In this document: piece after piece, positions 22,873-34,677 of the stretch
Numbering within the stretch: the stretch's first letter is position 1
Layout: every line of letters begins with the position of its first letter
Assembly (NCBI GenBank): GCA_026724425.1
Contig: JAIUCV010001084.1
Coordinates: 1 to 64,000, forward strand
Direction of reading: 5' to 3'
Length of the DNA stretch: 64,000 bases
From: Erythrophleum ivorense
Taxonomy: Eukaryota > Streptophyta > Magnoliopsida > Fabales > Fabaceae
Translations under genes and position numbers: made by a program
Notes under the pieces: generated by a model
Databases searched by the model: none
The model's input: only the letters and a program-made list of their open reading frames with translations
Told to the model about the DNA's origin: nothing

Positions 22873-24510
22873 ATGGAGTCTTCCCTGAGAGATAACCAAA
22901 CGATTCTAAGCGAAATAGAGCGCATGCCAGAAGCGCCGCCACGTCAGCGTATCTCTCATCACCGCCGAGCTCGCTCCGACACTTTCTTCTCCGGCGAATC
23001 CATCGACGATCTCCTCCTTTTCAATGCTTCCGATGTAGATTTCTCTTCCCTCGACTTCCTCAACGCCCCAACACCACAACCACCACCACCGCCACAACCA
23101 CAACAACAAACACAACCGTCTCCGATGTCCGTCGATTCTCCTTCCGAAGAAACCTCATCCAACGGTGCTCTTCCTCCGAAGCCCGAGGGTCGATTCGGCC
23201 GCCATGTTCGCAGCTTCTCAGTCGATTCCGAGTCCGATTTCTTCGACGATCTAGCCGTCGCTGAGGATAATCAATTCGCCGGGAAATCCGGTGAAAGGAA
23301 AGGTCACCATAGGAGTAATTCGATGGACGGAGCTACAAGTTCGGGGTCGTTTAACATGGAATCGATTCTCGCCGCCGTGAATTGCAAAGACGGTGCTAAG
23401 AAGAATATGGGTATGGCTAGTGACAGACTCGCCGAGCTTGCTTTGCTTGATCCCAAAAGAGCTAAACGGTAAAGTCTTTTTTTTTTTTTTTTTTTTTTTT
23501 TTGTTCATTTTTCTCCCAAAATCACATCTTAATCAAATAGTCTTTGTGATGATTATTGATTAGGATTCTAGCGAATAGACAATCTGCTGCGAGGTCAAAA
23601 GAGAGGAAGATTAGGTATACTGGTGAGCTGGAGAGGAAAGTACAGACACTTCAGAACGAAGCTACCACACTGTCTGCTCAAGTCACTATGTTGCAGGTAA
23701 AATCTTAAAGCATGACTTTGTCAACGGACACGGTATCTTTTAAGACATTGTTGTTCATGCATCTGATGTCTCAACTAACTTAAAATTTTCCTGCTTTCTT
23801 GAATTTGAGTTATGTTTAATGAGGTATGGTGATGCTTTTGGTTGGTTCAGGTAGCCTAGTGTGTTTAAGATTTGATTATTGGTGTTTAGAGAGGATATTC
23901 GATTTTGTTACTCGGAACAAGTATTTATGATAAGCACTAGAATTGTATAAACAAGGAAGAGAGAAAATTAGATACATACAACAAATTTCTAGGGTGTGTT
24001 GTTGTGTTCTTGATTGTAAGTTTTTTGTTTGGACTTGGTTGATAGAAGCTATAATGGAGATTAAAATCGTGTTTTTGCGTATTTCTGCATCCATACTAAT
24101 CTGTGTACTTCCTTTATTGTGCAGAGAGGAACGTCAGATATGAACATTGAAAATAAACACCTCAAATTGCGTCTGCAAGCTTTAGAGCAACAAGCTGAAC
24201 TTAGAGATGGTAAAAGCCTAAACCGTCGGAAAGATTTAATTTCCAAATTTTGATATATGTTATTCCGTGTTAACTTGCAGCTTTGAACGAAGCGCTGCGG
24301 GAAGAACTGAACCGACTCAAGATAGCCGCCGGAGAAATCCCTCAGGGGAACGGTAATTCATACAACCGTGCTCAATTCTCATCTCAGCAATCGACCACAA
24401 TGCATCAGTTTGGGAACAACAACAACAACAAGAACCAGCCGATGAGCACCAACGGGCCGCCATCGCAGCAGCAGCGTCCAAGCTTCATGGATTTCACCAA
24501 GAGAGGCTAA
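22873..24510 (+). CDS. VIP1: bZIP transcription factor VIP1 (group I)
   Basis: A bZIP that moves from cytosol to nucleus on touch, hypo-osmotic or immune signals, and that is used by Agrobacterium VirE2 for T-DNA import. Four exons, 22873-23468, 23564-23696, 24125-24209 and 24281-24510, give 347 aa (Arabidopsis 341). The basic region NRQSAARSKERK carries the N-x7-K spacing (Asn 203, Lys 211) typical of group I, where most bZIPs have Arg. The leucine zipper follows through exons 2-4. Three H-x-R-x-x-S sites (ARSDT context, HVRSFS, HHRSNS), known in VIP1 as 14-3-3/phosphatase control points, are kept, as is a Ser-Pro site (QPSPMSVDS) matching the MPK3 target. Intron 1 holds a long poly-T run at about 23475-23502. 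It lies tail-to-tail with SDC. Confidence 0.96.
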
Positions 24511-24857
24511 AGTTGGGTCGTTTCACCTCTGGGGTTATATAAACACTTAAATATTCATTTCGGGCTGCAATATTGGATGTATGTAATATGTATGAATGTA
24601 AAATATATGGCTTTTGTATTAGTTTGTTTTGTACGTCTATGCAGATATATTTCATGGTTATATCGGTTTATCTTTTATAACTAGTAACTTCTGTAATACC
24701 ATATCTATATAACAAACACTTCTACGAATGATCTAAAACGTAGCACATTGTTTAAAAACATAAGAAAAACTGACAAAATTTGAAATCCGGGATTACATCG
24801 GAGGAATGGCTTACGACAACGTAGCAATGCAGAACATACGGGAAACTGCGCGGTCGG
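24511..24857. other. Tail-to-tail spacer VIP1 / SDC
   Basis: It holds the 3' UTRs of both genes and is AT-rich. Nothing else is seen. Confidence 0.5.
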
Positions 24858-26675
24858 TCAGTTGTGAGCCGGACAGATGCAGTTGTTGGCTCCTACATCC
24901 TTGACAAGGCACGGTGGCTGAGATCCATCCTCATACCAGACCGATCGATGTTCGACCAGGTCTTTGAGAAAATGATCGAGCTTATCGATCGTAACACTCG
25001 GCATAACCACCACATGAGCTATATCGCCTTGACAAGCGAGCTGCCACCTTCTGACGAACTCTTCATCTTTAGGCCGTTCAAAAACCACGGTGCTGCTAAG
25101 CTCGTTGAGCATCGCGCTGATCCCGGCTTCGCGGAGCCTGTCTTTGAGGTAATGCGCGTTCCTCAAACATTTCTGAACTTCTTTCTGGAAACCTTTGTAC
25201 CCTTTCCTGTTCAAAGTGTACCAGAGGAACAACGGAGCGTGCCCGTTCCGGCTTCCCATGATCGTCGCGTCCCTCGAGGCCAGGTACTCGACGTTACTCG
25301 AGAGGACTTTGATGTGTTCCATTCTCGTTATCTGAACGCCACAAGGCATCGGACAACCGACGAATTTGTGGCCTGACACACTCACACTTCCTATCGGCTT
25401 ATTAAACGTCACTTTCGGTGCCTGTAGAAACGAGCACAAGAAAGGTTAATCTATCAACAATGATTTGATTAAAAGACTATAAGAACACTTACACGTTTGA
25501 CAAAAGGCATCATAAGTCCAAACAAAGCTCCATCGCAGTGAATATAGAACCTGTCATGCGAGAACCCACACTCTTCAAGGGTCTTGATCACAAGATCAAG
25601 ATCGTCGACAGCTCCTTTCACCGTTGTCCCTGCAGCAAGAAACCATCAGCAAAATTCCAAAATACAAAACAAACTGACAAAAAAAGAAACACACCGACCT
25701 ATGTTAACATTAAGAATCGCTGGTTTATCTTTGTTTGCCAACAGTTTCCGTCTGAAATCATCGCAGTCAATCTCCCCAGAGATGAGCGTATCAACCTTCT
25801 CGCAGTCCATTCGGTACATACGAGCTGCTTTGAAGACAGAGTAATGGGATTCACTCGACGCGTACAAGATCCCATCAGGAAACATTTCACGCCTGCCAAA
25901 GTTCAAACACCGAATAAACCTAAGCTTCTTGCAATACAAATGATTCGAAACAAATCACAACGCACCCGACTAGAATCCCGTGAAGGTTTCCTTCTGTGCC
26001 ACAGTTTGTGATGTAACCCCAATAGTCATCTCTCTCAATCTCCCAAAGACGAGCAAACCAATCCAACACGCCAACCTCGAATGGCCTGGAGTGTACACCA
26101 TAGTTGCTTTCGATAAACGGATCTCCAAGATTGTTGATCGAGAAATGCTGCAACTGCCCAAGCGCACCGTAATCGAAATCCAAATTGTATGGATAACCTA
26201 CACAAAACATCATCATTTCTACAATGTTCAAACTTGAATTTCTCGGCATCTAACGTTATAAACACGTATCGAAACGTTCGATCTAACAGTAACGCAAATT
26301 TAATTTCATGAATATTGGTTTTTTGTTACCTAGATGAAATTTGGTTCGTTCGACCAAAGTTTTACGGTAGCGAGCGAGGACGCTAGCCATGTAAGCTTCT
26401 TTGTCTCCGGTGAATTCGTCGTTCGATTCCGGCTCCGTCACGGCGAGAGACGTCGTGTGTATGTTCCTTCCGAGGACCATTTCTCTTTCACCTCCTCCGT
26501 TGATCACCTTCGTCTTTATCGGATTCTCTTCCTCGTGATCTGCTCCGACTCCGTTAGTTACCGGAGAAGGTAACGGTTCGGTGACCACGGCGGTTGGATC
26601 GAAGTCATCAGTCAAGATCTCGATTTTCTCGTTCAAGGACGCCATTATGTGATCAGATTCCAGAGCTCCAACCAT
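24858..26675 (-). CDS. SDC: Serine decarboxylase (PLP-dependent, group II)
   Basis: Decarboxylates L-serine to ethanolamine, feeding phosphatidylethanolamine/choline synthesis in the cytosol; it is embryo-essential in Arabidopsis (EMB1075). Five exons, 26330-26675, 25966-26197, 25699-25892, 25493-25629 and 24858-25421, give 490 aa (Arabidopsis about 482). Group II decarboxylase features are [50 protein letters not shown] and the PLP lysine in [16 protein letters not shown] (Lys about 322). The start MVGALESD matches the family start. The same frame stays open 58 codons upstream to another ATG at 26849, which I treat as leader. It matches At1g43710. Confidence 0.96.
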
Positions 26676-29314
26676 TGGAATATAAAGATGCGAGAAAAGG
26701 AAGGAGAATCTCAAGTGAGAGCAGATCTGAGAGGAGAGAGAGAGAAGCGATTGGAGGAGAAGCGGTGAGACAAATCGAGAGAGACGCAGCGTCGTTAATT
26801 TATAATAAGTAGACGAAATTGATTCTTTCTTTTGCCCTTTCGTCGGCACCTGTGTTGTTGTGTTGTGTGTGTGCTCGTGAGATTTTGATTTATTCTTATT
26901 AAAATGGTTTTAGTTTTTTAAAGGTTGTCGGGAGATTCCTCTTTATTTTTATTTTTAATTAAAAACAATTTGAAGGATTATAAAAAAGTAAGGTTTACCA
27001 ACTTGCCATATGTTATGAGATTCATGTTTACTATATTAAAAGCACTAAATAGATTCAACTAGAGGTCGTATAAAAATTGTTTGATAGTAATATTTAAAAT
27101 GAAATCATTTGAAATATTTATGTTAATTTTCAAGATTCTCCCATTATGTACTCCAGTTTTGGTTTGATAAGCATAACATAACTAACGGTCACAATACTGA
27201 ACAAATATGGTAAGTGAGAAGTAAACAATATACAAGTAGTGCATAAACAAAAATTATATGGTGATCATATTAAGGATAGTTGAATTTTTTTAATGATTAT
27301 AGTCTTTTCTAACTTTAAAATAAAAAGAAAGGCAAATGTAAATTAAAACTTTTTTTTTTAGCAGCATGTAAATTAAAACTTTCACATGACCAAAAAAATG
27401 CAAGACTAACCTAGATCTAAAATGGATAAATGAACTTCAAACTAACAAAAATACAAAATACAATATCAGTTTTGATCTTAAAAAATTGCAAACTAAATAT
27501 CATATTAAAAAAAAAAAAACTCAAAACAATATTGTTTTGGTGATGAAATTTAACTTTTAAATGTTTCAATTCCCTCTACGGATTTCATTGTTTTTCTTCG
27601 TTTTATTATTTATTAAATGTCTCAGTTATTTGTCTCATTTTCATTTTAATTTTTTTTCTTATTTTGAACTGTTGGCTCAGTTAACCGTCAGCTTTATCTG
27701 AAATTTTGATTAAACAATAAAAATTCAGTTTAGAAAAAAACAAGAAAAACTCATGGTAACCTTTTAAACCTTTTCTTTTTCTTGACTACAAGTGCCCACG
27801 AAAGGGCAAAAAGCAAATAAACAATTTTGTCTACTTATAAATTAACTAAGCTATATCTACTTATTATTTTATAGAAGAAAAATAAAAGGTTGCCAATTTG
27901 CCATGAGAATCATATGGTTTTTTCGTTTCTTATTTATTTTATCGATTTAGCAAGAAAGAAAAAAAAAAAAAAAAGGTGTTAATTTACACTTTATTCTTAT
28001 ACAAACAATATAAAGGATAAGATGGATTAGTAGATTTTGGGTGTGACTAGACTACACATAACACAATAACACATGGGTGTCAATGACTGGATGTAATAGT
28101 GATTTTGTAGATAATCGATCTACCTTGGGACAAACCAAGTTGGAAGTTGGAACTCGTTTATATATATGTTTAAATAACAAAAGAAAATAAATAATTTAAA
28201 ACGTTTTAATCAATCATCATTATTTCTGACTTATGCTATCTAAATGACCAATGTTTATCTACTGGTTACACACAAATAATAACGGAAACTTTACTATTTG
28301 AAGTAAGAACGAGTTTTAGGAATCTGTGGAGTCAAAAGACAATGTCCATGAATTATGGAATAAAATGAAACAGAACACGGAGGAAACTTGTGTGGCATGG
28401 ATGAAGAAATCAAATAGTCAATAGGCAGCAGGATGCAACCATGAACTCAAGAAAAGACAATAACATAAGGAAGCAAATGAAGGATGTTAAAAAGACAAGA
28501 ACTAAAGGTGAGTAGTGAGTACATATAGACCGTTCAACTAAGTGGATATTGCACAATTATGATTTAAGATTAGTTTCCATGGTGTGTTTTTTTCCAATGA
28601 GGCTTTGTAGTGATACTAATGCTAATATTCCGGATCTGGTAAAGTTATTTTTGTTTGATGATTTGCAAAGCTCCACATAGCTACAAATTTCTGATGGACT
28701 ATGAGAAACTTTAAAAAAATAGAAATCACATAAGAATCTTGTGGCTATGTATATGATTCTACAATCATCAAGACAAAACTTGCTTTTATATCATATGTTT
28801 CTTTATACATTGATTCGAAAATGATAACATCAATATCACCATCACATACACTGCAAAAAGAAAGTATTATAACCCGGTTTTAAGTGTTTTGGGCCGAACA
28901 TCTTAGCCCAAGTGAGATATTTATGGATCGGTTCTAAACGGGTTTGGTTTTATTAGTACAAAGAACTCGAATAACGAAAAAGAAAAATCTCTCTATTAAT
29001 GGGGGGAAATCAAAGATGAAAAAAAAACTTAAAAGCCAAAAATTGTGGAAGGTGAAGTTTCGAAATTTGACTGGGGACATGCATGACAGATGGTCGCCGG
29101 GGACAGGGGCGTAAGAGCTCTGAAATTGATTCACTGCATTGAACAACCAGAGATATTGAGATTCAGGCTACTTTCTGAAACCCTTTTCAAAATCCCCAAA
29201 CCAACCAATTAATCAAAACCCTAACCCTTGAAGAATCCTCTCGCTTTTGGACACTCGTCGTGTTGCTTAGGATCAGTAGAAGAATCTGACCTTTGAATTA
29301 ATTTCTCAGTAAAA
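26676..29314. promoter_or_regulatory. Divergent intergenic region SDC / PHD gene
   Basis: The two genes start away from each other across 2.6 kb. The parts next to each gene are leader/promoter; 26900-28900 is AT-rich with poly-A/T runs. I see no gene or paired transposon ends. Confidence 0.4.
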
Positions 29315-32300
29315 ATGGTAAACTTTCTCACTCCTTTTCGACATGGGTTTTTTTAATTTGGTGATTGGGTTTCGCTAATTGCAATTTTGAATGTACTGTT
29401 TGGAAATTCCGATGGTTGATTTCTCGTTACTCTCATGCTAATTTTCATACCGGGATCGTATGATATCGCTTTACATATTGATCCGAGACTGAAAATTTTC
29501 GATCTGTCCACTTAAAATTCGAGGTTTCTGGGTTTTTTTTGTTTTGTTTTAGGCGACTGTTTGTCAGGTTTGTGGCGACCGTGGTTTCGAAGAAGCACTT
29601 GTATATTGCGACTCTTGTAAGATTGCAGCTATGCACTGGTGAGTTTGGTTCTTGAATTGAAATGTGTTTGCATATGCATACACCTGAGAAACGAAGTCTG
29701 TTTGGCTCATCTGTGTTAAATTGATTGGTGTTGTTGCTTATTCTTCTTTGCCCTAATTTCTGCAGCTATTGTTTGGGCATAACGCCGGTTCCAATTGAGG
29801 AATACATAACTTGGTTCTGTGAGGAGTGTGATGGGAGTGACTGTGGCTCTGATAGCGAAGAAGTTGATATGACTGCTAAGCTTAGTGATATCTTGAAGAA
29901 GAGTGACAAGAAGAAGAAGAAGAGCAAAGAAAGCAGCAGTCACGCCTCACCGGTTAAAGCTGCTGAGGACAATGGGATCCGGGATGCTTACAATGGTGAA
30001 TCTGAGGAGGTGTGTTCTTCACCAACGATTATAGAAACAGTGAAGGAGACGGAGAGAAGAGAAAGCTTGGTTAACGTAAACTCTGATGAATTGAACGGTT
30101 TAGTAAGAAATGAATCAACTGTCTTGGAGGTCGGAGATGGAGCATCTGTCTCGGAGAAGGTGGAGAAAGAAAAGAAGAAGAAGAAGAAACGAAAGAGCAT
30201 TGATCACACCTTGCCGGTTTTACGGGTTGAGGATCATGGGCTCCCGGATGCAACCATTCTTGAACCTGTGGAGGTGTCGAAGAAGCGACAAAGCTCTGAG
30301 GAATTGAGAAATGAAGCAACTGTCTTGGAGGTCGGAGATGGAGCATCTGTCTCGGAGAAGGGTGAGAAAGAAAAGAAGAAGAAGAAGAAGAAGAAGAAGA
30401 AGAAGAAGAAGAAGAAACGAAAGAGCATTGATCAGTCCCTGCCGGCTTTCCCGGTTGAGGTTCATGTGCTCCCGGATGCAACCAGTGTTGAACCTGTGGA
30501 GGTGGCTAAGAAGCGACAAAGCTCTGAAGAGGTGAACGGTTTAGTAAGAAATGAAGCAACTGTATTGGAGGCCGGAGATGGAGCATCTGCCTCGGAGAAG
30601 GGTGAGAAAGAAAAGAAGAAGAAACGAAAGAGCATTGATCAGTCCCTACCGGCTTTACCTGTTGATGACCATTTTCTCCCGGATGCCACCATTGTTGAGA
30701 CTGTGGAGGTGTCTAAGAAGCGACAAAGGTCTGATGAATTGATTAGTTTAGCAAGAAATGAAGCATCTGTCTTGGAGGCCGGAGATGGAGCATCTGCCTC
30801 GGATAAGGTGGAGAAAGAAAAGAAGAAAAAGAAGAAGAAGAAAAGAAAGAGCATTGATCACTCTCTGCCGGATTTACCTGTTGAGGACCATCAGCTCCCG
30901 GATGCCAACAATGTTGAACCTGTGGAGGTGTCTGATAAGCGACAAAGGTCTGAGGAATCGAACGGTTTAGCAAGAAATAAAGCATCTGTCTTGGAGGCTG
31001 GAGATGGAGCATCTGCCTCGGATAAGGGTGAGAAAGAAAAGAAGAAGAAGAAGAAGAAAAGAAAGAGCAGTAATCACTCTCTGCCGGTTTTACCTGTTGA
31101 GGACCATCAGCTCCCGGATGCCACCAGTGTTGAGCCTGTGGAGGTTTCTGATAAGCGACAAAGGTCTGAGGAATTGAACGGTTTAGTAAGAAATGAAACA
31201 ACCGTCTTGGGGGCCGGAGATGGAGCAACTGTTTTGGAGAAGGGTGAGAAAGAAAAGAAGAAGAAGAAGAAAGGAAAGAGCATTAATCACTCTCTACCGG
31301 TTTTACTTGTTGACGATCATGTGCTCCTGGATACCACCATTGTTGAGCTAGTGGAGATGTCTAAAAAGCGAAAAAGCTCTGAGGAATTGAACAGTTTAGT
31401 AAGGAATGAAGTATCTGTATTGGAGAAGAGTGAGAAAAAGAAAAAGAAGACGAACAAGGAGGTGAAGAAGAAAAAGAAGAAGGAAGAGAGCAGCAATAAC
31501 ACCTTGCCGGTTATACCTGTTGAGGACCATGTGCTCCATGCTACCAATAAAGAAACAACGGATGAATCTGAGGGCCGGGAAGGCGATAATGGAAAATCTC
31601 ATGAATTGTCTGGTTTAGTTAAAACTGCAGCATCATCTGTCTCTGAAGCCAGAAATTCATCTACTGTGCCCGACCATAGTTCGTGTACCAGCAAAAAGAG
31701 GAAACTAAGTTCTGGCAACATCAGGGTTACCAGTGCAAACACACAGCTGGATGATGCTGGTGATAATTCTTGCAAAGAAGCTGAATCACATATGCCTCGA
31801 ACAGCTATGGATTTCAACTCTCCGGCACTCAATATTGACAGAGCGCAACCAATCTTGGAACCGACATGGAGGTAAAGGAAAAGCAAAGCTCTCTACTTTT
31901 AACGTTTGGCATCTCAACATGTGTAGACGACAATCATCACTTGAATTCTGATCCAGTTTTTTGTCAATTTCTAGGGGATCAATATCTATAAAGAACAGAA
32001 ACATTTGTAACATTGATGGGCTTGTTGCTCATTTATCAAGCTTGGCCTGCTATCAAGTCCATGAAAAGGCGAGTTCATTGCAGGGTCGCCTCTCTGCTGA
32101 AATGGTTCCTAGGTTGGAAATATGGCCGAACAGCTTTCTGAAGAATGGAGGACCTATGGATGATAGTATCGCTCTTTATTTCTTCCCTTCAAGTGAAAGT
32201 GACAGGTATGTATACATATGCTTAAACAATCTCACTGATATCTAATTTTTGTATGAGTGTCAAACCAATTTTTGTGTTTGGTTTTCAGTAATCATGAAGC

Positions 32301-32568
32301 ACTTTTCTATTCGCTTGTTCGTGAAATGAAGAAGAATGATTCGGCGATGAAATGCGTTCTTGACGATGCAGAACTTATACTCTTCACCTCTTATCAGTTA
32401 CCAATGCATTGTTGGAGTAAGTCAATAGATCTTTTTTCTACAGTTTATTCATTCGTTATTCGCATGAATCGTCAAAGCTAAGAAGGCCGAGTTTTTTCGT
32501 TTGCAGCTTTTCACTCGAAGGAGTACCTGTGGGGTGCCTTCAAGCCTAGAAAGACTTCTCGACAATAG
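29315..32568 (+). CDS. PHD-finger protein (AIPP2-like) with expanded Lys-rich repeats
   Basis: Six coding exons close in phase: 29315-29317 (ATG only), 29553-29638, 29766-31871, 31975-32205, 32289-32416 and 32507-32568, giving 871 aa. Residues about 5-60 form a PHD zinc finger (CQVCGDRGFEEAL, CDSCK, MHCYCLGI, WFCEECD). Residues about 138-600 are seven tandem units of about 70 aa, each with GDGA, EKEKKKKK-KRKS, a LPV-EDH-LPDA block and KKRQ-SEEL. The C-terminus (from about 702: WRGSISI, SSLACYQVHEKA, LEIWPNSF, FTSYQLP, LWGAFKPRK) is the domain of AIPP2/PAIPP2-type histone readers that act with BAH proteins and CPL2 in silencing. It matches At1g43770 by position. The nuclear role is inferred from the family and the many basic stretches. 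Confidence 0.9.
30090..31490 (+). repeat. Coding minisatellite, seven units of about 210 bp, with an inner AAG microsatellite
   Basis: Units begin near 30090, 30300, 30529, 30736, 30955, 31170 and 31383, each starting with GAATTGAACGGTTTAGTAAG or a variant. The spacing varies (207-229 bp), in large part through the number of AAG triplets; the longest run (about 30373-30418) encodes some 16 Lys. The frame is kept throughout. Confidence 0.95.
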
Positions 32569-33141
32569 TCACTAGACTCACCACCTTTGACAGTTTCTGA
32601 ATATGAGCAATGATAACAGTTTAACACATCTCAAGTAGGACTTGCAGACTTCTTCTGCTTCGGGTTTAACTATTCCTGATTTTGGTTATGTGTTGTTTGA
32701 TAGTTAGCCAGATTATGTATAGATTTTAGAGGCTGTTTTTTGGTGGATTTGTGCAACCGATTACTCAAATCAATGATAACTTTGAGATCTTCTTGATTAT
32801 CCTATATCTTCCTAGACAGAATCTGTCATGTGTTCAATAATGGACAACCATAGAGAGTGGACAGAGAAGAATATTCGTTGAGGGAGGGAGTTGAATTTTG
32901 CTACTTCACTTTTTTATACACATGCTTCAATTATTGGCCATAAAATAATACTATAAAAAAAGGACAATAAACAATACATACAAATCTCAAACTCTGATTG
33001 ATCTATCGATCAGAATCTTTTGAGTCTTTCACCACACATTGTATGCAAGATTTGGAACTTTCTTGATAAACAAAAATTTCAGATTCCAGATTACATTCTG
33101 GCCAAGTCCTAGTTGGCTGTTTACTTTTGAAGTGAGCAACA
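32569..33141. promoter_or_regulatory. PHD gene 3' UTR and transporter promoter
   Basis: No gene. A run of AT-rich sequence at 32880-33010 precedes the transporter start; no strong TATA box was picked. Confidence 0.35.
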
Positions 33142-34677
33142 ATGGCGGATTCTTCGGCACCATTGTTGACTTACATTGAAGATGAAGAAGACACTTCTCC
33201 GCCTCTGAATTTCGACAAGATCTTCGAGCAGAGCTTAACTGATCTCGGTTTCTCACAGTTCTTACAGATAATCATTGTCGGGCTTGCCTTAACCTTCGAT
33301 TCGCATCAGATATTCATCACCGTCTTCACAGACGCATATCCCACGTGGCACTGTCTAGACCACACGATTTGCAATCCGTCAACCACCGACATATGCGAGA
33401 TTCCACGGCCAGCCTGGGACTGGGACGGCGGATCCAAGGCTAAATCCGTCATTTCGGAGTTCGATCTCGAGTGCGCGAGCGCCTTCCTCAGAGGTCTTCC
33501 CACATCAACTTTTTATGTGGGCTCTATCGTTGGAGGAGTGTTCATGGCGATGATCCCAGATGGTTTCTTGGGACGGAAACAACTTCTTTTCTTCACCACT
33601 TTAGCCATGTCACTCACTGGAATCTCTATTTGCTTCTCCTCCAACATATGGATCTACGCTCTCTTAAAGTTTGTTATCGGATTCGTGCGTTGTCAGACAG
33701 GTACTTATGCTATTAACCTGATAAGCGAACGAGTGTCCACCAAATGGAGACCGCGAGCTACTATGATTCCGTTCACTCTGTTTGTTTTAGGGCTCATGTC
33801 GCTCTCTGGAATCGCTTACCTTGTTCGGCACGCTTCCTGGAGGGTTCTCTATCTCTGCATATCCGTTCCAGCAGCCATCCACAGTATCTTCATCTATTTC
33901 TTCGCCCTAGAGTCTCCTCGTTGGCTTCATCTGCAAGGGAAGAACGAAGAAGCCATTCAAGTGCTCAAAAAGATTTCACCTGCGAAAAGAGGTTACTTGG
34001 AATCAGTGTCTTATAAGCTATCTCGAAAAGAAACCCTAGAACAAGCTCCAAGCAACTCGATCAAGGACTTGTTTACCCGGAAATGGGCTTTTCGAAGAAT
34101 CCTAGTTGTTATGATGATAATGTTTGGGTTGGGAATGATGTATTACGGAGTTCCGTTAGCGGTTAGAGACATAAAAGTAAACATCTATCTGAGCGAAGCC
34201 CTAAACGCAATGGTGGAGTTACCTACGTTTGTTATCACACCAATCTTGCTAGAGAAATTCAATAGAAGAAGCTCTGTGCTTGTGAATTGTTTAGTCGGAG
34301 GAGCATTAGGAGTGCTCTGTTTCGTCATGACCATTTTCGGGAGAACAAACGTCGCTTTTGCCCTAGAACTCGGTTCTTTCTTCTGCGCAAGGATCGGGTT
34401 TAACTTGATGGCGGTTTATATGATTGAGATGTTCCCAACATGCGTGAGGAACTTGGCGACAACGATGCTGAGACAAGCGCTTGTAGTTGGTGGAGCTTGT
34501 TGTCCAATCATTGCTTCGATTGGAAGAAATGTTCCGTCGCTCTCTTTCGCGGTTTTCGGGTTTGCAGTTTCGGGTCTCGGGTTATTTGCTTTGCTCCTTC
34601 CTGAGACCAAAGGGTCAAGTCTTTGTGATACAATGGAAGCACAAGAACAGAGAGACCAAGCCTTGAAGAATATATAG
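33142..34677 (+). CDS. Organic cation/carnitine transporter (OCT family, MFS)
   Basis: A 511-aa single-exon major facilitator with about 12 membrane segments, at the plasma or vacuolar membrane in relatives; Arabidopsis OCT proteins carry carnitine, cadaverine or polyamines. Visible features are the N-terminal acidic tail, and a large first outer loop with paired Cys (WHCLDHTICNPSTTDICEIP). The MFS motif MIPDGFLGRKQ follows TM2. ESPRWLHLQGK follows TM6, and LLPETKG ends the last helix. It is intact. Single-exon structure is shared with the AtOCT2-6 subgroup as I recall. I do not remember an OCT gene at this place in A. thaliana, so it may be a lineage-specific insertion. Confidence 0.92.
   Translation: MADSSAPLLTYIEDEEDTSPPLNFDKIFEQSLTDLGFSQFLQIIIVGLALTFDSHQIFITVFTDAYPTWHCLDHTICNPSTTDICEIPRPAWDWDGGSKAKSVISEFDLECASAFLRGLPTSTFYVGSIVGGVFMAMIPDGFLGRKQLLFFTTLAMSLTGISICFSSNIWIYALLKFVIGFVRCQTGTYAINLISERVSTKWRPRATMIPFTLFVLGLMSLSGIAYLVRHASWRVLYLCISVPAAIHSIFIYFFALESPRWLHLQGKNEEAIQVLKKISPAKRGYLESVSYKLSRKETLEQAPSNSIKDLFTRKWAFRRILVVMMIMFGLGMMYYGVPLAVRDIKVNIYLSEALNAMVELPTFVITPILLEKFNRRSSVLVNCLVGGALGVLCFVMTIFGRTNVAFALELGSFFCARIGFNLMAVYMIEMFPTCVRNLATTMLRQALVVGGACCPIIASIGRNVPSLSFAVFGFAVSGLGLFALLLPETKGSSLCDTMEAQEQRDQALKNI

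Noticed and set aside
24864..25376. 170-codon plus frame opposite SDC
   Set aside because: Shadow of the conserved SDC last exon; no independent features.
30071..31228. Long minus-strand Ser/Phe/Leu-rich frames opposite the PHD gene
   Set aside because: They are the complement of the AAG-rich coding repeat and have no start context or family match.
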